This document shows, piece by piece, positions 36,427 to 45,357 of a DNA stretch of 64,000 nucleotides; the stretch's first letter is position 1; each line of letters begins with the position of its first letter. Made by a program: the position numbers and the translations under genes. A model generated the notes under the pieces. That model was not told the origin of the DNA, searched no databases, and saw nothing but the letters and a program-made list of their open reading frames with translations. Source of the DNA: Phaeospirillum tilakii (GTDB taxonomy: Bacteria; Pseudomonadota; Alphaproteobacteria; Rhodospirillales; Magnetospirillaceae). The stretch is from NCBI RefSeq assembly GCF_042683125.1, contig NZ_JBHUIY010000009.1, positions 46,366 to 110,365 on the forward strand, in the 5' to 3' direction.

Positions 36427-36458
36427 AAAAAAGCGGGGCAGGTCCACCCCTGCCCCGC
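36427..36458 (-). terminator. Intrinsic terminator of the glycosyltransferase gene
   Basis: On the minus strand a perfect 10-bp stem (36433-36442 with 36449-36458, 6-base loop) is followed by six T residues (36432 down to 36427). It stands between the glycosyltransferase stop at 36566 and the cutA start at 36400. Confidence 0.88.
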
Positions 36459-36565
36459 ACGAGTCTGGTGCGGTGGGCCCCGGAAGAGGAGAGATCGGTC
36501 GGCACCCCGCATTGCGGTATATAGGCAGTCCGCCCAACGATTGCGACCCCCCGCGCCGGAGCGCC

Positions 36566-37651
36566 TCACCCTGGCCCGGCCTCCAGCCGCGCCGCCAGCC
36601 AGGCGGCGGCCTCGTCATTGCCGCTGGCCACCGCCGGCGGCCGCGCCGGCTGGGCCAGCAGAAGGTCGAGCCAGTCCGCCAGCGGAGCGGGATCGGTCAG
36701 ATCGACCGCCAGCGCCCGGGTGTGCGCCGCCAGCCAATCGTCGAGCGCCGGGCATTCCGGCCAGTCGGGGCGGGGCTGGTACAGCACCGGCACCCCGGCC
36801 AGCCCGGCCTCGGTGAAGGTGCCGTAGCCCGGCTTGGTCACCACCGCCGCCACCGAGGTCAGCAGGTCGGAGAAGGAGAGCCCGGCGGCACGCCAGTCGA
36901 GCAGATCGGCCCGGCCCGGCGGCACCGCCAGGGTGGTCAGCCAGCGCCAGCCGGGCAGCACCGGCCAGCGGGCGAGGTCAAGGTCGGCATCGATGCCGCC
37001 AAAGGCGATCAGCCCAACCCGCTCGCCCGAGGCCAGCCTGAGTGCCGCGGCCAGGGCGTCGGGCCGGGCGGTCCCGCCCAGGATCACCGGGCCGATGTCG
37101 CGCACCCGCGCCAGCGCCGGCATCGCCATCGCCGGGGTCACCCGCAGGAACAGTTCAGCCGAATCATAGGCCGCCACCAGCCGGGCCAGCACCGGCGCCA
37201 GCGCCGGCCGGTCGCCAAGATAGATCCGCACCATGTCGGCCCAGTTGAGCGAGGACAGCGCCACCGCCGGAATCCCGGCCCGGGCGGCGGCGGCCAGGGT
37301 CAGCGGCGGCACGTTGGCCAGCACCAGATCGGGCGCGGCGGCGGCCAGCCGGTCCGCCTCGGCGGCGACCAACTCATCCCAGCGCGCCGCCAGGGCAAGA
37401 TAGGACTCGGCCGAGGCGTCGCGATCGACCCGGGTCGAGGAATGCATCCTGAGGCCGAAATCGGGGATGCCCTCGACCAAAGCGGCGGCGGCGCCATAGC
37501 GGCCGCGCAGGAACTCGACCGGCAGGCTGGTCTGCACCGTCAGGCGCAGACCGGGCAGGCGGCGGCGCAGCGCCGCGATCACCGGCGCGGTCATCGCCGC
37601 GTGGCCGTAGCCGTGCGGGCTGAGCGCCAGCCACAGATGGGGTGATGGCAT
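36566..37651 (-). CDS. GT-B fold glycosyltransferase (MurG/YjiC-like)
   Basis: A 361-residue soluble protein. The N-terminus LWLALSPHGYGHAAMTAPVI has the glycine/His loop of UDP-sugar GT-B enzymes. VVTKPGYGTFTEAGLAGVPVLYQPRPDWPE lies across 248-277, with the KPGYGT phosphate-binding motif like the donor site of MurG. LNWADMVRIYLGD in the middle is not typical. Acceptor and donor unknown. It is monocistronic and ends at a strong terminator. Confidence 0.72.
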   Translation of the reverse strand: MPSPHLWLALSPHGYGHAAMTAPVIAALRRRLPGLRLTVQTSLPVEFLRGRYGAAAALVEGIPDFGLRMHSSTRVDRDASAESYLALAARWDELVAAEADRLAAAAPDLVLANVPPLTLAAAARAGIPAVALSSLNWADMVRIYLGDRPALAPVLARLVAAYDSAELFLRVTPAMAMPALARVRDIGPVILGGTARPDALAAALRLASGERVGLIAFGGIDADLDLARWPVLPGWRWLTTLAVPPGRADLLDWRAAGLSFSDLLTSVAAVVTKPGYGTFTEAGLAGVPVLYQPRPDWPECPALDDWLAAHTRALAVDLTDPAPLADWLDLLLAQPARPPAVASGNDEAAAWLAARLEAGPG

Positions 37652-37724
37652 CGCGCCGGATCCCTCCCGTTCGAATCGCCGGCCGGCAGCTTAGCCCGTC
37701 GTGTCCGGTCAGGCCAGCGGGGAG

Positions 37725-37862
37725 GCTCACCCGTGGGGTGAGCCTCGGGCTGCCGCCCTGGCCCGCCCGAGGCGATGCCTCGGACTCCCTTTGTTATTGA
37801 TGATCAAAAGAAAAAAGGGGGTCCGGGGCATCGCCCCGGGCGGGGATCGGGGCGGCAGCCCC
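37725..37862. repeat. Dispersed repeat family B, copy 3
   Basis: A diverged copy: GAGGCTCACCC/GGGTGAGCCTC stem, GAGGCGATGCCTC stem, an AT-rich middle (TTGTTATTGATGATCAAAAG) and CGGGGCATCGCCCCG plus GGGGCGGCAGCCCC stems. Compensated changes in the stems (GGGG to GAGG with CCCC to CCTC) support a folded structure. It lies between a metallo-hydrolase stop and a glycosyltransferase start. Confidence 0.75.
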
Positions 37863-37885
37863 GAGAAAGCATCCGCCCGCCGCCC

Positions 37886-38737
37886 TCACGCCGGTTCCAG
37901 CGGACGGTAGCGCAGGGCCAGGCCGTCGCGGCCGGGTTCGATCCAGCCGAACCCGGCCGCGCCGAGATGCATGCCGGCGACCAGGGTATGGTCGGCGGCC
38001 AGCCGGTCGAGCAGCCGGGCGCGGGTGGCGACGGCCAGGACGGGATCCTGATCGAAGCGGATCGACACCGCCGGGCGGGGAATCTGGATCGCCGGGAAAT
38101 GGACCAGATCACCCCACACCAGCAGGCTTTGCCCGCCGCCCTCGATCAGATAGCCGCCATGGCCGGCGGTATGACCGGGCAGCGGCACCGCCTCGAGGCC
38201 GGCAAACAGCGCGCCGGCCCCGATCGGGCGCAGCCGGGCCTGATAGGCGGCGAAGGCCTGCCGCGCCAGCCGGAACTGGCCGCGCTGGCGCTCGTCGGCG
38301 CGGGCGAGATGGGCCTCGTCCCGCCAGAACGCCAGTTCGGCGGCGGGAACCAGCAATTCGGCGCGGGGAAAGGCGGCGGTGCCATCGGCGTCGATCAGCC
38401 CGCCGACATGGTCGGGATGGGCATGGGTCAGCAGCACGGCATCGATGTCGGCGGGGGTCAGCCCGAGCCCCGCCAGACCGCCGGCCAGACCGCCGCAGCC
38501 CGGCCGCGCGGTGCCGGCGCCGGCATCGATCAGCAGGGCGCGGCCGCCGCCTTGCACCAGATAGGCGTTGAGATGGATCGAGCCGGGCGGAACCTGCCCA
38601 GCCGCCGCCTGCCGGTGGGCGGCCTCGTCCGGCGCGATGCCGGACAGCAAGTCGAGCCCGATGGCCAGGTCGCCGTCACCGATCGCGGTCAGGGTGAGAT
38701 CGCCGATCCGGCAGTGGGGAAACGGGGAAACGGACAT
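37886..38737 (-). CDS. Metallo-beta-lactamase-fold hydrolase
   Basis: A 283-residue MBL-fold enzyme. LLTHAHPDHVGG (metal-binding HxHxDH), LPGHTAGHGGYLI (third His) and WGDLVHFPAI (bridging Asp) are in order. The layout resembles lactonase-like and quorum-quenching enzymes with a leading small beta domain. The substrate is unknown. The frame stays open far upstream across the divergent gene, but the family start and ATG at 38737 fit. It is divergent from the PyrD-like gene. Confidence 0.85.
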   Translation of the reverse strand: MSVSPFPHCRIGDLTLTAIGDGDLAIGLDLLSGIAPDEAAHRQAAAGQVPPGSIHLNAYLVQGGGRALLIDAGAGTARPGCGGLAGGLAGLGLTPADIDAVLLTHAHPDHVGGLIDADGTAAFPRAELLVPAAELAFWRDEAHLARADERQRGQFRLARQAFAAYQARLRPIGAGALFAGLEAVPLPGHTAGHGGYLIEGGGQSLLVWGDLVHFPAIQIPRPAVSIRFDQDPVLAVATRARLLDRLAADHTLVAGMHLGAAGFGWIEPGRDGLALRYRPLEPA

Positions 38738-38855
38738 CGCCGGCACCTCCTGCGCGTTGGGGGGCCGCCCGCCGCGCGCGGTCGCGGCCGGGGCGGTGAT
38801 CCGCAGCATAGCCGAAACCGCCGAACCGGCCGCACACCGAGAGATGGCGGCCGCC

Positions 38856-38884
38856 GTGACAGGGGCAAGAATTCGGGCTAACCT
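38856..38884 (+). promoter_or_regulatory. Candidate sigma-70 promoter of the PyrD-like gene
   Basis: GTGACA (38856-38861) and TAACCT (38879-38884) are spaced by 17 bp, 60 bp before the start codon. AAGGAG lies at 38932-38937. Confidence 0.5.
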
Positions 38885-38944
38885 TTCGTCCAGGGAGAAC
38901 CGGGACAGTCCCGGCACGCCATCCAGGCAACAAGGAGATCCGCA

Positions 38945-39934
38945 ATGGACCTGTCTACCCGCTATCTCGGCCTCGAGCTCGGCTGTCCGCTGGTGGCCTC
39001 GGCCTCGCCGCTGGCGCTCGACCTCGGCAACCTGCGCCGGATGGAGGAGGCCGGCGCCGGCGCGGTGGTGCTGCCCTCGATCTTCCAGGAGGACATCGAG
39101 AACGACATCGAGGAGATGGAACGGCTGGTGGCCGAGAGCAATCCCGAGGCCAGCTCCTATTTCCCGGCCGGGGCCGCCACCAATGTCGGCCCCGAAGGCT
39201 ATCTCGACCTGATCCGCCGCGCCCGCGCCGCGATCGACATCCCGGTGATCGCCAGCCTCAACGGCATCACCCGCGCCGGCTGGATCGACTATGCCAAGCA
39301 GATCGAGCAGGCCGGGGCGCACGCCCTCGAACTGAACATCTATTACCTGCCGACCGACCTCAGCCTCGACGGCGCCGAGGTCGAACAGCGCACCCTCGAC
39401 ATCCTGGTCGCGGTCAAGCAGGCGGTGTCGATCCCGGTCGCGGTCAAGCTCAGCCCCTATTTCAGTTCGGTCGGGCGGATGATCCAGCGGCTCGATCAGG
39501 CCGGCGCCGACGGGGTGGTGCTGTTCAACCGCTTCTACCAGCCCGACATCGACCTCGACGATCTCAGCCTGCTGCGCGACCTCAAGCTCAGCAACCGCGC
39601 CGAGATCCGCCTGCCGCTGCTGTGGATCGGGGCGGTCGCCGGCCGGATCCAGGGCTCGATCGGGGCCAGCTCCGGGGTGCAGACCGCCGCCGAGGTGGTC
39701 AAGTACCTGTTCGCCGGCGCCGACGTGGTGATGACCACCTCCGCCCTGCTCCGCCACGGCATTTCCTACCTGAAGGTGCTGAAGGACGGGCTGATCGCCG
39801 ACCTTGAGGCCCGCGGCGCCCAATCGGTCGGGTCGATCCGCGGCCATCTCCGCCGTGGCGCCACCGAGGATTCGATCGTCTACGACCGGGTCAATTACAT
39901 CCGCATCCTGCGCGCCGGCGAACGGCACGATTAG
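38945..39934 (+). CDS. Dihydroorotate dehydrogenase-like FMN protein
   Basis: A 329-residue TIM-barrel flavoprotein. It starts MDLSTRYLGLELGCPLVASA like PyrD. IPVIASLNGITRAGWIDYA, HALELNIYYLPTD, IPVAVKLSPYFSS and GADGVVLFNRFYQPDID follow in barrel order. This PyrD-like group is distinct from true PyrD and is often found near pyruvate:ferredoxin oxidoreductase, which is absent here. Its reaction is not established. ATG follows a good AAGGAG. Confidence 0.85.
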   Translation: MDLSTRYLGLELGCPLVASASPLALDLGNLRRMEEAGAGAVVLPSIFQEDIENDIEEMERLVAESNPEASSYFPAGAATNVGPEGYLDLIRRARAAIDIPVIASLNGITRAGWIDYAKQIEQAGAHALELNIYYLPTDLSLDGAEVEQRTLDILVAVKQAVSIPVAVKLSPYFSSVGRMIQRLDQAGADGVVLFNRFYQPDIDLDDLSLLRDLKLSNRAEIRLPLLWIGAVAGRIQGSIGASSGVQTAAEVVKYLFAGADVVMTTSALLRHGISYLKVLKDGLIADLEARGAQSVGSIRGHLRRGATEDSIVYDRVNYIRILRAGERHD

Positions 39935-39947
39935 CCGGCCAACCGGG

Positions 39948-41768
39948 TCAGGGCGCGGACATCAATCCTGCCCCGGCGCGGCGCAGCACCACCAGATCGG
40001 GCCGGGCGGCGAGGCGAAGCTGGATCTCCTCGCCGTCTCCGGGCCGGGCCCCGAGCGCCAGGGCGAAGCCGTAGCGGCCGTCCCCCTTGCCGGCGGCGAC
40101 CAGATCGGCCCGTGTCTCGGGCTCGGGACGGCCGCGCCCGATCACTCGCGTCCCCACCACCGCCTCGACCTCGTAGCGCAATTGCGGCGCCTTCGGGCTC
40201 CACAACCAGCCGAACAGCGTGTTGTCGCGGATCAGGTCGAGATGGCCCTCGAAATCCCGCGGACCGAGCCCAGCCAGAACTTCGGCCTCGTCACCGAATA
40301 AAAACGGCTCGGCCCGGTTCCGGAAATGGCCGTCAATCAGGTCGCCATTGGACAAAGCGCGCAGCCGGGCGACCGTCCCGGCCAGGGCGTCGGCGATCTC
40401 GGGCCGACCGAGCCAGTCGAGATACTCGGCCAGGAAGGTATCCCACCGCCTCGGGCCGACCCCGCCGGCCAGGCAAGTCCCGCAGATCTGGCGCGAATAG
40501 ACATCGTGACCGATTCCGCTGCGGATCGCCCGAAAGCCGGGGCCATTCCAGATCGCCGCGCCATCGGCAAGGGCGAGATTGCCGAGATTGGGGGCCGCGT
40601 TGACCCCGAAACAGCACGGCTTGACCCTGCCGTCTTGGCGGACATAAAGGGTGGTGAACGGTTCCAGACAGAAAAACGGCTGGGTCTGGTCCGGCCAGGG
40701 CATCGGCCGCAATTCCAAAACACCGCGAAGCTGGGCCGGCAACGGATCGGGCGGCAGCGCCGAGGCGCAGACCTGCTCCTTACGGCGCTCGGTCGGATGA
40801 TAGCGCATGTGCGACAGGGCGGCGTCGACCTCCCCGAGATGGCGAACCCCCGCCTGTTCCGGCGGGCAGCCGGCGAGATAGGCCTCCCGCTCGGCCAGCC
40901 GCGCCTGATAGGCCGCCTCGTCCGCCACCCCGTCGGCGCGGTAGAGATGGTCCTCGAGCAGGATGCCGAAACTTTCGGTGATCCGCCGCGCCCGCTCGAG
41001 GATCGGATCGTCAACCCACGGGCGATAGATCGCCGCCAGACGGTGTACCAGCGGAATCGGCGTCGGCACGTCGGCGCCGTAGATCTGGACCGGACGGAGA
41101 AGGATCGAATCGACCCCGCAACCGGCCATCAGGGCGCAGAAGCTGTCGAACCTTTCGACATGATGGGTGAAGGCCAGCGAGTTGACGACCACCCGGGGAA
41201 AGGTCGCCCCTACCCGCGCCTTGGCGGCGTGGAGCCGGCGCAACCCGTCGATCAGCGCGGCGAAGCGCCCGCCGCGATAGACCGTCTCGTAGGTCTCGCG
41301 CGTTACCCCGGACAGGCTGACGGTAACCTGCCACACCCGCCGCGCCACCAGCGCGTCGCAGAATTCCGGAGTCAGGCAGGTACCGTTGGTGAAGAAATCG
41401 ACCATGCAACCCTGCTCGGCACAATTGGCGAGCAAAGCAAGAAAATCGGGATTGAGGGTCGGCTCGCCGAAACCGAAACAATGCACCACCAGCGCCGCCC
41501 GCAGCAGGGGCGCCAGCGCCTCGGCATGACGGCGATAATCGAACATGCCGCGCTCGATCGCCTTGAATGCGATGATCCGATCGGGATTTGCAGGCGAAAA
41601 CTCGCAGCACATAAGGCATTTCAGGTTGCAGACATTGGCCGCCTCAAGGAAGAGCCGGACCGGAAAGGCCGGCGCGTCGCGGCGGCCGGCGGCGAAATCG
41701 ACCAGCGTGGCCAGATTGTCGAACTTGGCCCGCAACGGATCTTCCGGACCAACGCCAAAATCCAACAT
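39948..41768 (-). CDS. Radical SAM/SPASM protein with a C-terminal beta domain
   Basis: A 606-residue radical SAM enzyme. CNLKCLMC (47-54) is the CxxxCxxC site for the 4Fe-4S cluster, GFGEPTLNP the next barrel motif, and a SPASM-type cysteine region follows (FCLEPFTTLYVRQDGRVKPCC split around 405-425, then ICGTC). The last 100 residues (around GWLWSPKAPQLRYEVEA, ADLVAAGKGDGRYGF) look like a small beta-sandwich attached to polysaccharide enzymes. It may modify a peptide or glycan; no precursor peptide is seen. Start ATG at 41768. The longer frame runs into the divergent promoter region. Confidence 0.82.
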   Translation of the reverse strand: MLDFGVGPEDPLRAKFDNLATLVDFAAGRRDAPAFPVRLFLEAANVCNLKCLMCCEFSPANPDRIIAFKAIERGMFDYRRHAEALAPLLRAALVVHCFGFGEPTLNPDFLALLANCAEQGCMVDFFTNGTCLTPEFCDALVARRVWQVTVSLSGVTRETYETVYRGGRFAALIDGLRRLHAAKARVGATFPRVVVNSLAFTHHVERFDSFCALMAGCGVDSILLRPVQIYGADVPTPIPLVHRLAAIYRPWVDDPILERARRITESFGILLEDHLYRADGVADEAAYQARLAEREAYLAGCPPEQAGVRHLGEVDAALSHMRYHPTERRKEQVCASALPPDPLPAQLRGVLELRPMPWPDQTQPFFCLEPFTTLYVRQDGRVKPCCFGVNAAPNLGNLALADGAAIWNGPGFRAIRSGIGHDVYSRQICGTCLAGGVGPRRWDTFLAEYLDWLGRPEIADALAGTVARLRALSNGDLIDGHFRNRAEPFLFGDEAEVLAGLGPRDFEGHLDLIRDNTLFGWLWSPKAPQLRYEVEAVVGTRVIGRGRPEPETRADLVAAGKGDGRYGFALALGARPGDGEEIQLRLAARPDLVVLRRAGAGLMSAP

Positions 41769-41909
41769 CGCCCCCCCTTCCCCGGCCGGGGCTGACCCGC
41801 CGGCCGAATTCCCCGCGCCAGGGCGGGCCGGCAGTGCCTGACCGGAAGGCCGGATCCTCATGCCCGGCCGGGCATGGTATCATGCGCGTCGGCAACCAAG
41901 GAGTTTCCC

Positions 41910-42404
41910 GTGGCCGGACCGGGTCCGTCCCCCGAGCAGCAGGCCGATTATCTGGTACGCAAGCTCGAACAGACCATCCGCGAACGCCGGGGCAGCGACG
42001 GGATGTCGTTCCGCAGTTGGCAGGCGATCGCCCGCGAGGAGATCGCCAACGCCCTACGCGACGCCGAGCGGCGCCGACGCGGCTGGGACCGGGTGGTGAC
42101 CCGGCTGATCCTGACCACCGCCGCCACCCTGACCACCATCGGCTTCTGGGGAGCCCTGGTGGCGATCGATCGGGGCCGGAGCGGGCTGGGAGCGATCGTC
42201 GCCCTGGTCGCCGGTCTGGCGCTGCTGTTCGCCGCCAGCGACTGGGGCCTGGCCCGGCTGTCCGCCGCCCACGCCGACCGCCGCCGCCGCGAGCGCCTGA
42301 GCGCGATCGAGGATCTCGATCTGCGGATCAAACGGATGGAGGCCAATCTGCGGCGCAAGGCCGAGCAGTTGGAGGAGCAGGTCGAGGAAGCGGCGCGCCG
42401 CTGA
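41910..42404 (+). CDS. Small membrane protein with C-terminal coiled coil
   Basis: A 164-residue protein. GTG at 41910 has AAGGAG six bases upstream and is chosen over an earlier start. The first 60 residues are charged and helical. Two membrane segments follow (around VVTRLILTTAATLTTIGFWG and GAIVALVAGLALLFAASDW). A charged coiled coil makes up the end (RERLSAIEDLDLRIKRMEAN, LRRKAEQLEEQVEEAARR). I do not recognise a family. It is convergent with rmlB, stops 5 bp apart. Confidence 0.6.
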   Translation: MAGPGPSPEQQADYLVRKLEQTIRERRGSDGMSFRSWQAIAREEIANALRDAERRRRGWDRVVTRLILTTAATLTTIGFWGALVAIDRGRSGLGAIVALVAGLALLFAASDWGLARLSAAHADRRRRERLSAIEDLDLRIKRMEANLRRKAEQLEEQVEEAARR

Positions 42405-42409
42405 GGCGG

Positions 42410-43438
42410 TCAGCCGGCGCGGGTCAGCGCCGTCCGCCACCAGTCGCGATGGTCGAGATACCAGCGCAGGGTACGGGCCAGCCCGGTGTCGAAATCGACC
42501 GAGGGGGTCCAGCCCAGCTCGCGCTCGATCTTGCCGCCATCGATCGCGTAGCGGAAATCGTGGCCGGGTCGGTCGGTGACATGGCGGATCAGCCCGGCAT
42601 GGGGGCGGTGGGGCGAGTCCGGCAGGCTGTCGTCGAGCAGGCGGCACAGGGTATGCACCACCGCGAGGTTGCTGCGCTCGGCGCGGCCGCCGACATTGTA
42701 TTTTTCGCCGGGACGGCCGCGACGGGCGATCGCCAGCAACGCGGCGGCGTGATCCTCGACATACAGCCAGTCGCGCACGTTGGCCCCCTGGCCATAGACC
42801 GGCAGCGGCTTGCCGGCCAGGGCGTTGACGATCATCAGCGGGATCAGCTTCTCCGGGAACTGGCGCGGACCGTAATTGTTGGAACAATTGCTGATCAGCA
42901 CCGGCAGACCGTAGGTGTGGAACCACGCCCGCGCCAGATGGTCGGCCCCGGCCTTGCTGGCGGAATAAGGCGAGTTGGGGGCGTAGGGGCTGTCCTCGCG
43001 GAACCGGCCCTCGGCGCCGAGGCTGCCATAGACCTCGTCGGTCGAGACGTGGAGGAAACGGAACGCCGCCTGCTCCGCCGGGGCGAGACCGCGCCAATAC
43101 TCCAGCGCCGCCGCCAGCAGCATGGCGGTGCCGACCAGATTCGACTGGACGAAGGCGGCCGGGCCGGCGATCGAGCGATCGACGTGGGTTTCGGCGGCGA
43201 GGTGCAGGATCAGGCCCGGCCGATGGGCGGCCAGGATCGCCGCCACCGCCCCGCCATCGCAGATGTCGGCCTGGACGAAGGCGAAGCGGGGATGGGGCCG
43301 CAACGCGTCAAGCGTCGCCGGATTGGCGGCGTAGGTCAGCTTGTCGAGGCAGACCACCCGGTCGTCGGTATGATCGAGCAGATGGTGGCAGACCGCCGAC
43401 CCGATGAAACCGGCCCCGCCGGTGACCAGAATGCTCAT
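42410..43438 (-). CDS. rmlB: dTDP-glucose 4,6-dehydratase RmlB
   Basis: A 342-residue extended SDR that makes dTDP-4-keto-6-deoxyglucose. MSILVTGGAGFIGSAVCHHL binds NAD, HLAAETHVDRSI and HVSTDEVYGSLG are dehydratase signatures, YSASKAGADHL carries the YxxxK, and CSNNYGPRQFPEKLIP the sugar site. The longer upstream frame belongs to the overlapping rmlA region. It follows rmlA by 5 bp. Confidence 0.96.
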   Translation of the reverse strand: MSILVTGGAGFIGSAVCHHLLDHTDDRVVCLDKLTYAANPATLDALRPHPRFAFVQADICDGGAVAAILAAHRPGLILHLAAETHVDRSIAGPAAFVQSNLVGTAMLLAAALEYWRGLAPAEQAAFRFLHVSTDEVYGSLGAEGRFREDSPYAPNSPYSASKAGADHLARAWFHTYGLPVLISNCSNNYGPRQFPEKLIPLMIVNALAGKPLPVYGQGANVRDWLYVEDHAAALLAIARRGRPGEKYNVGGRAERSNLAVVHTLCRLLDDSLPDSPHRPHAGLIRHVTDRPGHDFRYAIDGGKIERELGWTPSVDFDTGLARTLRWYLDHRDWWRTALTRAG

Positions 43439-43443
43439 CGCCC

Positions 43444-44307
43444 TCACCGCGCCAGATTGATCAGATAGCGGCCATACTCCGACTGCCGCAGCGGCTCGGC
43501 CAGCCGCAGCAGCTGCGCCTGATCGATCCAGCCCCGGCTGAAGGCGATCTCCTCCGGGCAGCCGACCTGAAGATTCTGCCGCTCGACCAGGGTGCGGACG
43601 AACTGACCGGCATCGAGCAGCGACCCCGGCGTACCGGTGTCGAACCAGCAGAACCCCCGCCCCAGCCGCTGCACCCGCAGCCGGCCGCGTTCGAGATAGG
43701 TCCGGTTGACGTCGGTGATCTCCAGTTCCCCCCGGGCCGAGGGTCGCAGCGCGCGGGCGATCTCGACCACCTCGGCATCGTAGAAATACAGCCCGGTCAC
43801 CGCCCAGTGCGATTTGGGTGCGGCCGGCTTCTCCTCGATCGAGCGGGCCTGAAACGATTCGTCGAACTCGACCACGCCATAATGCCACGGCTCGCGCACC
43901 GAATAGCCGAAGATCACCCCGCCCTCTTCCAGCCCGGCGGCCTGACTGACCAGGGTGCTGAGGCCGACGCCATGGAAGATGTTGTCGCCCAGCACCAGGC
44001 AGCAGGGCGAACCGGCCAGAAAGGCCTCGCCGATCAGGAAGGCCTGGGCCAGCCCGTCGGGCGAGGGCTGGGCGGCATATTCGATCGACAGGCCCCATTG
44101 CCGGCCATCGCCGAGCAGGCGGCGGAACGAGTCCTGATCGGCGGGGGTGGTGATGATCAGGATCTCGCGGATTCCGGCCAGCATCAGGGTGCTGAGCGGG
44201 TAATAGATCATCGGTTTGTCGTAGACCGGCAGGATCTGCTTGCTGACCGAGAGGGTCAACGGATAGAGCCGGGTACCGCGCCCGCCGGCCAGGATGATGC
44301 CCTTCAT
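43444..44307 (-). CDS. rmlA: Glucose-1-phosphate thymidylyltransferase RmlA
   Basis: A 287-residue nucleotidyltransferase. MKGIILAGGRGTRLYPLT is the nucleotide-binding start, KQILPVYDKPMIYYPLS and VLGDNIFHGVGLS are family signatures. It forms dTDP-glucose, the entry to rhamnose and many other deoxysugars. rmlC and rmlD are not adjacent, so the end product is open; it could feed another dTDP-6-deoxysugar. Confidence 0.96.
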   Translation of the reverse strand: MKGIILAGGRGTRLYPLTLSVSKQILPVYDKPMIYYPLSTLMLAGIREILIITTPADQDSFRRLLGDGRQWGLSIEYAAQPSPDGLAQAFLIGEAFLAGSPCCLVLGDNIFHGVGLSTLVSQAAGLEEGGVIFGYSVREPWHYGVVEFDESFQARSIEEKPAAPKSHWAVTGLYFYDAEVVEIARALRPSARGELEITDVNRTYLERGRLRVQRLGRGFCWFDTGTPGSLLDAGQFVRTLVERQNLQVGCPEEIAFSRGWIDQAQLLRLAEPLRQSEYGRYLINLAR

Positions 44308-44500
44308 GCCCAGGCCCCCGGACTCATGGTGGCGGTGGAGCCGACCGAACCGGGCCAAGACATCGTCAAGATCATGCTCGCACATCCCGAAACTCGAAAC
44401 CGCCCCCCTGTCCGCGCCAACGGACCGAGTTTCGGCGGTCGAAACGCGCTTTCTTAGCGGAAATGGACCATTTGATGAAGTCCAGACATCTCTTCACACG
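44308..44500. other. Gap upstream of rmlA
   Basis: A leader region for the rmlA-rmlB transcript. The sequence is of mixed composition and I see no coding frame with family likeness. No clear promoter could be set. Confidence 0.3.
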
Positions 44501-44530
44501 AAAAAGGCGGAGGGGATCAACGCCTCCCCC
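44501..44530 (-). terminator. Candidate terminator of the DUF2087 gene
   Basis: On the minus strand a GGGGGAGGCG/CCCCTCCGCC hairpin with two mispairs is followed by five T residues, about 54 bp past the DUF2087 stop. Confidence 0.4.
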
Positions 44531-44583
44531 GGCACGGTGTCGCCTGCGCGGCTCCGCGCCGAGGTGCCGGCGGACAGACGGGC

Positions 44584-45141
44584 TCACCCCGGATCGGCGC
44601 GCCCCGACAGACGGCGGATCACCGCCCGTGCCTCGGCCGGCGGACGCTGCTCGACCCGGCGGTAAAGACTGCCGTCCGCCGTCCGCCACATCAGGCCGCG
44701 ATCGACCATCTCCCGCCGCAGCAGGGCATGGTCGCCGAAATGATGGCGGGCGGCCAGCAGGGCGTTGACCTCCTTTTCGGCAAAGCGGCGCCCGGCGGGG
44801 ATCGCCGCCCACAGCGCCCACAGGCAGAGGACGCGCTGGCTGTCCTTGCCCGGCCAACGGATCAGCCGCCCCGCCGGATCGAACAGACGCAGCACCCGCT
44901 CGACCCGAACCAGATCGACCGGCTCCTCCTCCACCGGCGACACCGGTGGCCGGGCCAGCCGGTCGGCGGCGGCGGCCTGGGCGCGGAAATGCTGAAAATT
45001 GCGGAACCCGGCCGAGCGGCTCAGGATGTTGAGCAGGTCGACATGCCCAGGGAGCCCGTCACGGGAAGCCAGTTCGCGACCAAGCGAACGGGCCAGAGCG
45101 GAAATGTCGCCGATGGCGAAGGGAAAAATGGGTCGAGCCAT
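44584..45141 (-). CDS. DUF2087 domain protein
   Basis: A 185-residue protein. The C-terminal half (RFAEKEVNALLAARHHFGDHALLRREMVDRG, around 118-148, ending LMWRTADGSLYRRV) matches the DUF2087 pattern, a small winged-helix-like domain often fused to regulators. The N-terminal half (GDISALARSLGREL, then LLNILSRSAGFRNFQHF) resembles glyoxalase-resistance-type or helical DNA-binding stretches found with DUF2087. It is probably a transcription regulator. GAGGA precedes the ATG by 6 bases. Confidence 0.75.
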   Translation of the reverse strand: MARPIFPFAIGDISALARSLGRELASRDGLPGHVDLLNILSRSAGFRNFQHFRAQAAAADRLARPPVSPVEEEPVDLVRVERVLRLFDPAGRLIRWPGKDSQRVLCLWALWAAIPAGRRFAEKEVNALLAARHHFGDHALLRREMVDRGLMWRTADGSLYRRVEQRPPAEARAVIRRLSGRADPG

Positions 45142-45357
45142 GACTTGTCCTCGACGTGCCGTCCGCGATGGGAACAGTCGATGGTCGCTGGCTTTCGACC
45201 CGGCACGGGACAAGGGATTGCCTCGGGCGGAAGAGTGGCAGGTTTAGCTTCCCGCGCGGGACAGCGACGCCTCGGTGAACTGCCGACCGGGGGCAAGAAT
45301 GCGACGGCCCATCCCCGCCGTCAAGACGTTTCCCCCGGCATCGCCCAAGGTCGGACC

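Noticed and set aside
37660..37695. tRNA gene suggested by GTTCGAATC
   Set aside because: The T-loop-like string occurs alone. There is no acceptor stem, D-loop or anticodon arm in the surrounding 100 bases.
37886..39928. A 680-codon open frame opposite the PyrD-like gene
   Set aside because: Only its last 283 codons match a family (metallo-hydrolase). The upstream part is antisense to a well-supported gene and Ala/Gly/Asp-rich, as expected of GC-rich shadow frames.
42410..44098. Extended start for rmlB covering part of rmlA
   Set aside because: The RmlB family begins at MSILVTGGAGFIGS. The extra 220 codons are the antiphase reading of rmlA.
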